A stretch of 64,000 nt of DNA from Epiperipatus broadwayi. Its lineage: Eukaryota > Onychophora > Udeonychophora > Euonychophora > Peripatidae. A program made the position numbers and the translations under genes. The DNA lies in the NCBI GenBank assembly GCA_028023455.1, contig JAQFVV010000030.1, positions 3,860,501-3,924,500 of the forward strand. The letters run 5' to 3'. The notes under the pieces are model-generated. The model worked only from the letters and a program-made list of their open reading frames with translations. It did no database searches and was not told the origin of the DNA. Of this stretch, positions 35,731 through 46,845 are shown piece after piece; the stretch's first letter is position 1, and every line of letters begins with the position of its first letter.

Positions 35731-37051
35731 TATAGTTTTCCCGGAAAACTTGCAAGACTTATCAACTTCTATTTGACAACAAATTAAGATATATAAATCT
35801 TAATAGCAAACCTGTTACTTAAAACAATCTCAACTTTTTACTTATTACTTAATATTCCTTTATTTAAATATGTGATGAGATTAATTAATATTTATTTTAT
35901 TTTAAAAACTAGTCTTTTATTATATGCAATATTTTATAATATCAAATAGAAATTTGTTTCATATTCAAAATCTAAACTTAACATTGATTTATTATTCTCT
36001 TTTATGCCTTTCAACATAAATACTTAAATATATTATTACATAGAAAACAGGTCTTCATTGAAAATGGTGTTACTACATAAAAAAACAGGTTTTATTGAAA
36101 ATGATGCGGCTGAGAAATTACATTTCACTTAGATTATAGTGGATCCCATGAATTAAATAATCCTTGTGGCCACATTAAAAATCTTAATTTTTTTGGTTGG
36201 TATTTTAAATCTCTATAATATTGCTTCCACCAGTATAATGTTTTGGGAAAATGGCTTATATCTTACTAGTTGGATATGTGTGTGTGTGCGTGTGTGTGTG
36301 CGCGCGTGTGTGTGTGTGTATATATTAGAACAGATGATGTAGCTCTTATAGTCTTTTTGTCAAGTCTTGATGTCAAAATTTTGTTTAATGGTTTGATGGA
36401 GATGATTTAATTTGATCTCGGATTATTGAAAAAAAAACAATCTATAATATATAGGAAAGTTTCTACATCCAATTCACACAATTTATGAAATGTGTCAAAG
36501 GATCATCTACGAATCTTGGGAATGCATTCCATAGAAATTTTATGTCTGTATGGATCAATGATTCGTCTAATAATATATTCTAACACTTTCATGGATGAAC
36601 AGATTTCCAATTAGTCAAATAACTGAATTTTAGGATGTGTGATCATTGATAGATCTGTGCATGATGCATGAGTTATAATATGTCTGTTCATCTGATTTTT
36701 TATATCTAAATAGCTAATCGCCACCTCACAAAGTATGATGTTTTTATCAATTTTACCATGTCAGATAGCCGACAGTTACAAAGTTGATATCATATAAAGA
36801 GACAATGATTTAACTTTTATAAATTGACAAAATCACTGCCACTTCCTTTGTTTTAGATGCTCTTAGAGTATTGTAGGATGAAAGTCTAGATCCTGTTTCG
36901 CAAAAATAATTATTTATATATCTATTAATGTATGCTACTATTATATTTATTATACCTTCCATGCCAAGAGATCTTTGAAAAATAGAATTAAATATTTTAA
37001 TTTTTGTTTTCTGGTAGTATTTAATCAGTTTAAAAGTGAATAATTTAATCA
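35731..37051. other. Unassigned AT-rich DNA
   Basis: Holds a GT microsatellite (36276-36320) and no recognised gene. The 88-codon minus-strand frame at 36810-37076 enters the next element and has no known motif. Confidence 0.45.
36276..36320. repeat. (GT)n with a CGCG interruption
   Basis: An alternating purine-pyrimidine tract, (TG)n with GCGCGCG in its middle. Such tracts can adopt Z-DNA, but no role is shown here. Confidence 0.9.
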
Positions 37052-37169
37052 AAAATTTACTAGAAAAAACAGACAAAACTCACTATACGTATTGCCACAC
37101 ACAGCAAGCTAGAATAATCAATGGATGCCAGAAGGCTTGTGCATAAAATCCCCATCTAGTGCCTACTCG

Positions 37170-37228
37170 TCCAATATCCCCAGACTAGTTTCTGGCCTGT
37201 GGCCTTCATAAGTGAGGAGCCTTGGATC
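37170..37228 (-). ncRNA. Hammerhead ribozyme relic (family B)
   Basis: The minus strand reads TCCTCA, CTTATGA (complement of 37206-37212), stem II GGCC-ACA-GGCC, GAAAC (complement of 37188-37192), TAGTC, TGGGGA. Both stem I helices, TCCTCA/TGGGGA and ATCCAA/TTGGAC-like, are preserved. G5 is mutated to T, so it is predicted inactive. Confidence 0.6.
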
Positions 37229-37662
37229 TGAGAGCACTGCATAAGTCAGAAACTAGGCTGGCGATATTGGATGAGTAGGCACTAGATGGGGATTTTTGCA
37301 CAAGCCTTCTGGCATCCATTGATTACTCTAGCTTGCTGTGTGTGGCAATATGTATAGTGAGTTTTGCCTGTTTTAACAAGTTATACACAAGCATAAGAAG
37401 TATTGGTCACGTGATGTTTAATGGCTTAAAACCAATCCTGCCTAATAGGATATTGGTGGCTATGGTTATTAAAGAACCAAAGACACCAAAATATATGGGT
37501 ACTGAACTGAATTCAGAACCATATGACTATATAAGCTAATGGTCTTGGATTGAAAACATTAAAGTGTTTTCAGTTTAAGACTCATAGTTTTGTAGTTAAG
37601 TGGAGATAAAAGGTGGCTGCTGGAGGGTTGCATTAAATCCTAAGATCTAGGTGCAGTGCTCT

Positions 37663-37732
37663 CAGATCCAAGGCTCCTCACTTACAAAGGCCACAAGCCA
37701 GAAACTAGTCTGGGGATATTGGATGAGTAGCA
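37663..37732 (+). ncRNA. Hammerhead ribozyme relic (family B)
   Basis: Stem I is perfect here: TCCTCA with TGGGGA, internal loop, ATCCAA with TTGGAT. The core reads CTTACAA (37681-37687) and GAAAC (37701-37705), then TAGTC. Both G5 and G8 are lost, so it is inactive although its fold is conserved. Confidence 0.6.
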
Positions 37733-37949
37733 CTAGATGGGTATTTTATGCACAACCCTTCTGGCATCCATTGATTACCCTAGCTTGCTGTATGTGGCAA
37801 TACATATAATGAGTTTTGCCTGTTTTAACAACAGTTATACACAAGCATAAGACATGGTGGTCATGTGATGTTAAGTGGCTTAAAATTTACTAGAAATTAA
37901 TTGATTAATTATTAAATTGATTTAGTCATTGAAGTATATATAAAATACT

Positions 37950-38290
37950 AAAGAAATTAGTTAAGATGTGATATGTTGGATTATTTCCATCATTTATGAG
38001 TGAATGTTGAATGTATAGAAAATTTTAAACTTTATTTAAACTTTTCCAAATACAAACAACTTGTTAGTAATAACACACAAATAGATAATACAGGTTAGTA
38101 ATTAATTACACAACGTTTCAAGTAGTATTATTCTCCACTTTTCTTCAGGTGTTGCTGGTCTATATACACAGTGACAATATTCACTTAGAGGGTGAACTCA
38201 CACTTTTAGATTTTTGAATATTGAATTTAAGGCAAATGCTTTACCAACTGAGCTATTCTGTCAAAGAAATTAGTATTTAAGATGTGATAA
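37950..38290 (-). mobile_element. tRNA-headed SINE with PLE-like hammerhead tail
   Basis: Read on the minus strand. Near 38263 it begins GACAGAA, then TAGCTCAGTTGG (38244-38255), an exact tRNA box A. A box B-like GAGTTCACC lies at 38191-38200, with an AT-rich insert between. The body follows, and at 38148-38115 comes CTGAAGA, one extra A, a six-pair stem (AAGTGG with CTACTT), and GAAACG, the same arrangement as family C. The 3' end is A-rich near 38020. Imperfect direct repeats AAAGAAATTAG and AAGATGTGATA, at about 37950-37973 and 38264-38290, suggest a long target duplication. Confidence 0.7.
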
Positions 38291-38869
38291 CAAGAATTGA
38301 TTTCATTCTCTTAGGAAATGTTGCACCTGGCTATTAAAATCACTCATTATGATACATTATGATAGTAATATTTCTAGTTAATTGTTTTCCCAATATTTTT
38401 TCAATATTTTTTCTTTTCTAAGATAAATAATATGCACAGATCAAATACCTAGAGATAAGATTATATGTACTACTGTTGCTTCAAGTATAGTTATTAATTC
38501 ACATACCTCTTGCAGGATGATAGTTAGATAACACTATTTGTGTTAGTACTCTTGGCTGAATTTTGTTTCAATAATTGCTTGTATATCAAAAGATATTCTA
38601 CTAAAAAAACTGATAACTTTGGCTAGGCATTCAGTTCTCTAACATTAAAGTTTGCACATTTATATCATTACTCATTAATTGTGTGGGATGTTAAAAGTAT
38701 ATCCTTTTGTTCATCATCAGGTTTGCTGGAATTTTTTTGTTTATTATTTTTGTTTCATTTCATCATTTGGTTTGTGTTCTATCTGCCAGTCTGACTGTGC
38801 AAATGTTATATCCGCAAGTATGACTGTGCAGTCAGCAAATAACTATGTTCAATTCCCACGATGTTCTCT
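38291..38869. other. Unassigned AT-rich DNA
   Basis: Nothing was recognised. Confidence 0.4.
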
Positions 38870-39066
38870 TGCAACTAATGCTCTGCTGCATATGCCCTCC
38901 AATGAATGCTCTGAATATACCCTGTATTCTCTGCAATGGATGTTCTCCAAATGAATGGTCTGCAATGAATGCTCTGCCATGATGCTCTCCAACGAATGGT
39001 CTGCACTGACTGCTCTCCAATGAATGGTCTGCAAGCGGATGCTCTCCAAATGAATGGTCTGCAACT
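38870..39066. repeat. Degenerate minisatellite, unit about 24 bp
   Basis: About eight imperfect copies of a unit built from TGCTCTCCAATGAATGGTCT, with GCA ends. Copies differ by single changes and by short insertions. Open frames of 62-91 codons on both strands across it are by-products of the repeat. Confidence 0.85.
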
Positions 39067-41205
39067 TGCTACTGCGTGACTGCTCTCTACTACTCTATAT
39101 TACACTGCATAGTTGTTACCCAATCTTCTTATCACTTGCTGACAACTGTAGCAATTAATACACCCTCCAATAAGATATCGTCTCATCCAGAAATATTTGC
39201 AATCAGCAAATATCTCTTGGAATAGTCGATCGCTATTATGTCAATGCCTTAATTAAATTCCACAGTTATCAGCGCACAATCTAAAAACAACTTCTAGTTT
39301 CTTCTGGAGTGCACAAACATGTCTGCCATTTTTACCAAACACTACAGTTTGTATAATTCTTTTTTTGTTTTATTTTGTTTTTATTTTAATTTTTATATAT
39401 ACAACTGATTTTCTTTTCTTTTGAGACTGTCTTTTTCTCAGATAATGATGTAATTTGCTCATTAAGTTTTTTGTTGATATCTTTAACTTTAGTTGGATTG
39501 TGGAATTAGATAGATGGATATTTTTTTGAAATATTTTGATTTTTTATGTTATGTCTTTAGATTTATAATTAATAAAGAAAATCACATTAGATAAACTGCT
39601 ATTATTGGATTATTCAAACTCAACTGTATTTTACCACATTCTAATTCCATGACATCATTGTTCTCAGTGTGAAACTCTAAATTAGGATATTATTTTGCCA
39701 TGACTTGAGATTATAATGTGTGTGATTTTGTTGAGAAGTCCATAAATAGCACATTGGACAATTGTATAAAATATTTCCTGGTCTATAGCATTCAAAACAG
39801 CAAGGTAGTCTTTCTTTTGATGGAAATCCATCAATCATAATTATGTATGAAATATCTTTGTTTTATTTATTTTCTCATTTTTAAATGAAAATAAAAACTA
39901 TTTGCTTATGTTATTTTATTGTCAATTTTAATCACTACATATTTTAATTCCAGGACAGATGAAATATTTTCTAAGACTTTGGAAAAGGTTTGTTGATAAA
40001 ATCACTTAGATATATGTATTATTTTTTCTAAAATGATAAGGTTTGAGTCTTTATAAACATAGGTTTTATCTTTACTTATTATTTGAATAAGATTTTCTGT
40101 TTTTACTTTGTGTTCAATTATTAAGTTTATGATCACTAAAAAACATTTTGAAGATAAAAGCAAAACATAATTAATTTTATTAATTAGACCTACTTTATTT
40201 AGAGCCTCAACATAATCTGAATGTGAAGAATGAACAAATAAAAATTTATAAGTACTGTATTTATAGAATGAATAATTAAAAAATATTGATGTTTCAGGCA
40301 TTCTAACATTATTAGATGTTTTATATTAATAATTATTTACTTTTTCAAAAATATTGGCATTAATTTGAGGATAATTGGGGAGGGTGTTAGATTTGCTTTA
40401 GGTAAGACTGTCTGAGATTGTTATTCAGATTTTCTTTATCTATCATTTTGTTATCATCTTAAACTATGCATACGTTTATTTCTTCATTAGTATTTTGAGA
40501 AAATAATTTTTATGAATATTTACTCTTTTTTTCTTTTCAAATGTTTCTCAATTGTTGGTTGTGATTCTTTTACTATCCATAAATGTTTCTTTGTCGAACA
40601 TACTTACAATATCTGCCTTAGGGTTTTATAGTGTTGATGATATTGCCATCTTTGAACTTAATATTTTTTTATTAGTTTCATTTTAATATTGGTGTTTTCG
40701 ACATAGGTATTCTACTTGGTCAATAATTAAGTTACTAATATTCAAAAAAATTAACTCAAACTTAAGAAGTCAATCTAAGTAACACCATTCAGATATTAAG
40801 CATTATGCATGCTCCTCATTGTTTAATGTTTTAAACCTGTATTTACATAAGCTACAAAAAAGTCAAATGTTTCCATTGAGTTTTGTAGTTTGATTATGAA
40901 GAATGTAAGAATATGTATTCATCACAATTGAGTTATTGTATGCAAAGGGACTTAGAAATATAAATGTTTTTTTTTTATGTATACATGCATAGTTAAGATC
41001 CTTCAATTATTTTACTGTGAATATATGCACATATACATCTAGTGCCATTTGATGTAATTTTTGTTTATACTACATTTTTGGGCAGTACTAAGTGACACTA
41101 TTCATATATACATAAATAGAACCAGATTCATTTCTCTTGCTTTGATACACAAACATTTGTCCAATCATTAAGCCTAACCATAAGAGTATCTTCTGCATTC
41201 ATTTA
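39067..41205. other. Unassigned AT-rich DNA
   Basis: No recognised gene. A minus-strand open frame of 99 codons at 40002-40301 (MPETSIFF start) has mixed residues but no motif I know. It could be a chance frame or a decayed element. Confidence 0.4.
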
Positions 41206-41617
<412 letters not shown>

Positions 41618-41785
41618 AGAGCTTGCAAATAAACTCTTAACAAGCTTTGCAGAATATCACCACCCCCAGACTGGTTTCTGCTACTGGATTACTTGGCATA
41701 TCCTAGCAGCTCACTGAGGAAACCAGTCTGGGGTTGGGGATATTCTGCCAAGCTAGTTAAGAGCTTATTTGCGAGCTCTATATAT
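41618..41785. mobile_element. Foldback element with hammerhead-like remnant
   Basis: Outer arms GAGCTTGCAAATAAACTCTT and complement (about 41618-41660 and 41745-41780), inner arms CCCCAGACTGGTTTC and complement. On the minus strand, TGCTAGGAT pairs with ATCCAGTAGCA as an extended stem II before GAAACC and AGTC, but CTGATGA is not recognisable. The left side abuts the GATA array, which may have erased its target duplication. Confidence 0.6.
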
Positions 41786-42580
41786 AACATTTGTAATACA
41801 AGCTTGTTAAATTAAGTCATGTGATATATGACTGGATTTCTTTGTAATATATAAATGGGAGGGGTTAACAATAAAAAAATGTTCACTTATAAATTAATTT
41901 AGTCATAGATTCATAGATATTGTATTAAAATTTTACTAATTATAGTAACACTACGTTAGTATAACTAAAAGAAAATGATATAAATTATATGCCATTAGTC
42001 AGACAAAAAATACACATATAAATAGAGAGTTTCTTAACACTATGCATCTCATTGAATATATTCACTATGACTAAGCAAAAAAAGAAAAGTTATGGATCAT
42101 TCATTTATAATATGCCTTTCCATAACAAGCTTAAAATTATATGCTTCCCTTAATTTTTATTTATTAATGCACCACTACCACAATATTGTTTTAAATTTAT
42201 AAAAATTTGATTACTGCAATCATTATGGAATTGCCAAAATGTGAATAAATAATGTTTAGATATAGGTAATAGATTTACAATAACATATTCATAGCAATAT
42301 TTAACAAAGCCAATCTTGTTGCAATTAAGTGCATATAAAAATAATTCAACAGTCGCCTTTACAAAAAAGAAACTAAAGAATAACTTTGAGCATGTTAAGT
42401 AATCTAGTGAAATGATCTCCTACAAATTATGAACTTCTCCAAAACATGATTCCATGCCCAATTGATTAACTTTTTAAGATAAATAAATATTATCTTTTTT
42501 CAATACTAATGGGTTCAGGTGCAGTTTTGTTTTAACAGAGACAGGCTACTATTCTGCAGAAATTTCACAAAAGTGAAAAC
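41786..42580. other. Unassigned AT-rich DNA
   Basis: Nothing was recognised. Confidence 0.4.
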
Positions 42581-42710
42581 AAAACCACATCCAGCGTTGG
42601 TAGCCGAGAGGTCAGCGCAGCTGCCTTGCAAGCAAGCAGTTGCTTGCAGACAGTGGTTGCTGGTTCGCTCCCCGGCCGATACTTTGACATATGGAAAAAA
42701 AAACCACATC
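42581..42710 (+). mobile_element. tRNA-only mini-SINE, copy 6, with 11-bp target duplication
   Basis: The body is at 42594-42682, with box A in GGTAGCCGAGAGG and box B in TGGTTCGCTCC. An anticodon-region duplication (GCAAGCA repeats) lengthens it to 89 nt. The tail is TTTGACATATGG plus poly-A. Direct repeats AAAACCACATC lie at 42581-42591 and 42700-42710. Shares the expanded middle with copy 2. Confidence 0.85.
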
Positions 42711-44401
42711 AAGAAATTTTTTCCACACACTATTTAACTTTAACGTAAGGCAATTTAGAAATATTAACTGATTATTTTTAATAGAAAATGGTAGATCTTA
42801 ACTACATACAATTTTTTTTTATTTACTTGTTATTTTTAGCATTAAAAAAATAATATTTACTAAGGCAATAAACCTCAAGAATGCGCCCTTGAAAATGCGA
42901 AGGTAGAGAACTCTATTGGAAGTAAGATGTTCAAACACTGAAAAGAACAAACTGAGCTGCGATCTATAAACCTTGATCTTCATAGTTCACCACTCTCTCT
43001 TACCCTAAGCTATATAAGGGCATTTCTACCATTCATTGTATTCTTGTGATACAAATAATTTTTTTCCAAAAAAAAACCAAGGAAGAGGTAGCGAGCACTT
43101 TTACAAGCCTTTAAACAATGGATTTTCTATTTTGGAAGGCTAAGATGAATTAGAAAATATTTTGCTTTCTATAAATAAATACTGCCGTCTTTTTTTTTAA
43201 TCCTTTATGGAAGATCTTTAAAATATTTAAAAGGTTTTATCATTCTTATCTTACTTTCTACTTTATTTCTATCTCTCTCTTTTTCTTTATAAAGATTTTT
43301 TAAATGTCATTTTAATTTTTTAAAAAAACTATTTTAAAATAAACTTTTAATAAATCAATAAATAATAATATTCAAAAATGAAGACAAGATCAGTTTCGTA
43401 AAGCAAAAGAGATTAGCAAATATTTATACAAATTATTAATAAGGTAAACGCACTTCTTTATTTTATTATGCAGTTCTAAACATCGACTATATTAAAATTT
43501 ATAACATAGCTAAATATGATATGAAGTAAGAAATTATGCTTTGAGAGTTAAAAGTTTAGATAAAATCGCATTCTGTTTACCTCAGATGCTCGAATAATAC
43601 ATGAGCTCATTTAACAATAAACCATTCTATCATTTTTTTAATGGTGAACGATATTATAGGTGAAAAAACGTTATACCATGCTCTAAAATGTAAACGTACT
43701 TCTTTGTTTTTTTTATGCCCAAATTCTGATTATTATGAAATGCTTCGTTTTTCATTTGTAGTCATATTCAATTAAAACTAGATGAATTATGACGTACATT
43801 TCTATCACAATTAAATATTTACAAATAACGAGCATATACCATCTCTATCGACTTCATGTTGTTGCTATTGTTATTAATCTCTTCAATTTATGTGTAAAAA
43901 ATTATGAATATATATTGTACCTCAGTTAATACAAATACAAAATAAATTTAAAAACTTTACAAATAATTATATAGACACAACAACTATTTTCATTTTTTTT
44001 TAAAAAAAAAACTTTCTATAAATATACAGTATACAAAAATAAAGTATATTTTTTATTATATGTAATACATAATTGTTGTTGTTGCTAAATTCGTAATATT
44101 TTCTGTAGATTAATTACTTACATATGTCTGTACATAAATTGATAATGCTAATACGCCGTTGTTTTATTTAATTATTAATTTTTATTGGTATACATTATTG
44201 TTTAATATGCATATTGATCGACATGTGTAATTTTGTATATTTTCAGCTATTCTTATCTGTTAAATTTATAAATTTTACTTATTAATATATTTCTATATGT
44301 TATTTTAAAATTATAATTTTATTAATAGTATTAAAATATAAATTACTATTTATTGTTAATTTTTAAATTAATTATATTCTTTTTTAATATATAATTTTTT
44401 T
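42711..44401. other. Unassigned AT-rich DNA
   Basis: Very AT-rich with poly-A and poly-T runs. No gene was recognised. Confidence 0.5.
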
Positions 44402-45020
44402 CTACAGTACAGGCTTTTTCATACCTGCACTCCAATATGTAATATATAGTGGGTTTGAACTCAGACTTTCACACGACCCTCATCTATCCACGCTATCTCA
44501 TACTGCTGATATACTTGATCACACACATGCCAAAAAGATAAATAATCACCAATGGACGTATTTCATGCTAAACAATGATAAAGCCAACACTAGTCAATTG
44601 GTCCAGATTATCATCTCCACACATATCCACAATCAATGCTCAGCTTATATTAAGATAGCCAATCTTCATACTTTAATGGACAAGTTTCAATTCACTCCAC
44701 TTCACAACTCTTCAGTCATCCATTTCATTGAAAATCTGATGATGGAATGCTCAAAGCCCACATTGGTGACAACCTGCTCATCCTAGCCATGTTGACCATA
44801 AGTCACTCTGACCCCTCATGTACAGAATATAATCCATTTACATACATATATGAAGGATGGGCAGACCTTACAGCACTATATTTTAATATTTTTTTCTTTT
44901 TCTTCTACAGTACAAGCTTTTTCATATCTGCATTCCAATATGTAATATAGAGGGGGTTTGAACTCAGACTTTCACATGACACTCAACTATTCATGCTATT
45001 TCATACTGCTGATACCCTTA
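44402..45020 (-). mobile_element. Family A repeat copy 9, about 1.2 tandem units
   Basis: A full minus-sense unit at 44402-44921, whose plus-strand start is TTCTACAGTACAGGC. The same start recurs at 44922 (TTCTACAGTACAAGC), followed by about 90 bp of a second unit, which stops at about 45010-45020. The period is about 520 bp. In the ribozyme sense, the element begins some 40-60 nt after the predicted cleavage site and then has one complete unit. The ribozyme (near 44555-44610) is disrupted by an insertion and reads TTGACTA. Confidence 0.8.
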
Positions 45021-45430
45021 CTTATCAACTAATTTTTGTTTTATTTTTTAAAAAAAAACATTTTGTTTTAACTTCATCTTTATTTAAGTTATTAATCACT
45101 TTTATACTAAATAACATATTTACAAGTGTTTATTAGACATTAATTGTAAGTGTATATTACATTTAAATACTTTTAAATATATTTATATGGTATTAATATT
45201 ATTCTCTTTTGTAATATATTATTATTGTGTTATTTTTATAATAAGTTATGTGTTTATTGCCTGCATATTAGGCAATAATCCATCAAACATATTCTTTAGT
45301 TGACCTTTTTTAGTAATAAATAAAAAATGTAATAACTACCTAGATGGAGATTGATGTTATATCAGTCAAAATGGCAAGATTATTTATTCATTTGAAGATA
45401 ATTCAAGTTCATATTCCATTAAATTGTCAA
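45021..45430. other. Unassigned AT-rich DNA
   Basis: Nothing was recognised. Confidence 0.4.
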
Positions 45431-46503
45431 TACACCTGGGTCTCTTTTTACGCGGACTTATTTAACATGATTTTGAAGTTACACAATTCGTGTTTCACCG
45501 GAAGTCGAACTCCGATATTGCGCTATTACTTTAAATAATAAATTTCGTGCACTTACGTCATATTGAAAGTAATAACACATTATTGGAATTCGACTTTCAA
45601 CTTAGTAATTTCAATATTTTCAGTGCTTTATAATAGTAAGATTTTATGCAATAATAAAATTAAAATCATGATTTCCACATTTTATGTATACACACATTAA
45701 ATTTTACAAGATTATAATGTAAATTTGTTCAAACATTGTGCGTGTTAATTTTGCATTTTAAATCACATTCTGTTTTTGTTTTTTAAAAAAGAACATAATC
45801 AATTATTAATCATTTAGTATCCACAAGTTTATTTTTAAAAGGTCAGTAATAGCAGTGGGCACAATTAAATTTGACAATTAAAAATTAAAATCTGATTTTT
45901 AATTGTAATTAACAATTTAAAAATTACTTACGGCGACTTGAAATAATGTGATGTGAAATTTTATTTTTAAACGGAATTGAAAATTAAAGACAAAAATAAG
46001 AATTTAATTTTTAGTTGTTAGTTTCATAAACAATTAATAAAATCATTGTCTCAAAGATTAATTACTAATTACATTGTCACCAGAAAACCATCGACACAAC
46101 ATGAGTGTGAAGTTGGCGCTAGTTGTTTGCAAACGAACATGTTTTTTGGCAAATAGCTATAATAATTAAAATGTGTATAAAAAAATGTAAATTACTGTAC
46201 TGTAAATTATGCATAAAAATATATTATTTTGAATAAAATTAAATATTATAGTTAAAAAAAGTTTGTCTTGTATCAATTTTTTTCAAATTTGAAATTTTTT
46301 ATTAGTCATATTTTATTTCCTTATTTTTTTTTGCGCGAATTTTAAAGTAATTTTACGTTGGTGCTTTGCTTTTACATGAATTTTGAAAAATCACAGACCG
46401 CATCCCCCCTTTTTCAATGTAAGTTACGTCTATTTTTGCATGATTTCATTTGCGCGTGTTTTCTGAGCAACCTATCTATCGCGTAAAACGAGACCCAGGT
46501 GTA
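45431..46503. mobile_element. mariner/pogo-type MITE with TA duplication
   Basis: Terminal inverted repeats of about 22 bp, CACCTGGGTCTC and then TTTTTACGCG at 45433-45454, match the complement at 46480-46501 (CGCGTAAAACG, then AGACCCAGGTG) with one difference. TA lies on both sides (45431-45432 and 46502-46503). CGCG-containing ends and a TA duplication point to the Tc1/mariner-pogo superfamily. The roughly 1.07-kb interior has no transposase frame, so it is non-autonomous. Confidence 0.85.
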
Positions 46504-46708
46504 TAATAAAAAACAGATAATTTTTTTATTTTGATGTAGAAAATGCTTTTGATCACACTAAATAATATTTTTAAATTGTCATGAAAAATTAATGCTAGAA
46601 TTGGAAATCAATTAAAAGATGAAAGTGTTGTAAGTCAATTTGGTAATAAAGGCCAAAAGGATTTAGGGGGGGGGTTTGTATATTATGATTTTTTCTTTGA
46701 GAAATATG

Positions 46709-46845
46709 AAGTTAGAAGATATAAAAGTTCTGAAGAAGATTGCTGGGGCAATCGAAACTGTAAATTGTAAAAGAGAGTGGTAAATAAAGCATTGTGTAAC
46801 AGTGTAAAGTGCATGGATAATTTAGTATTATATGACTAAATGGAA
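46709..46845 (+). mobile_element. Family C repeat copy 2
   Basis: Nearly the same sequence as 9750-9875: GAAGTTAGAAGATATAAAAG, ribozyme-like core, GGTAAATAAAGCATTG, GTGTAACAGTG, and GGATAATTTAGTATTATATG. It is not palindromic here. No clear target duplication. Confidence 0.7.
46712..46775 (+). ncRNA. Hammerhead-like motif (family C, best stem II)
   Basis: CTGAAGA (46730-46736), one extra A, then stem II of six perfect pairs GATTGC with GCAATC around TGGG (46738-46753), then GAAAC (46754-46758), with GTA as a possible triplet. Stem I is only about four pairs. The extra A before stem II also occurs in the SINE tail at 38115-38148, so it looks like a feature of a related group. Confidence 0.5.

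Larger units (their letters stand above)
37052..37896. mobile_element. Composite family B element: palindrome plus tandem unit, 15-bp target duplication
   Basis: AAAATTTACTAGAAA lies at 37052-37066 and 37882-37896, so the whole 815 bp arrived at once. The order is: a minus-sense family B copy (37067-37235), a plus-sense copy starting inside the ribozyme (37243-37435), then without a break a complete plus-sense unit (about 37436-37881). The spacing between equivalent GAAAC motifs in the plus-sense copies is about 450 bp, the family B period. It has no coding capacity; a 68-codon frame over the junction is incidental. Confidence 0.85.

Noticed and set aside
38679-39064. Open frames of 62-91 codons on both strands
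   Set aside because: They run over a minisatellite and follow its periodicity; no protein family is recognised.
40002-40301. 99-codon minus-strand frame starting MPETSIFF
   Set aside because: The longest non-repeat frame in its area but without a recognisable motif; AT-rich chance frames of this size are expected, so I did not call a gene.
41680-41715. CTGAGGAAACCAGTC on the plus strand as a hammerhead
   Set aside because: There is no room for stem II between the core and GAAA, so it cannot fold; only the minus strand has a partial resemblance.
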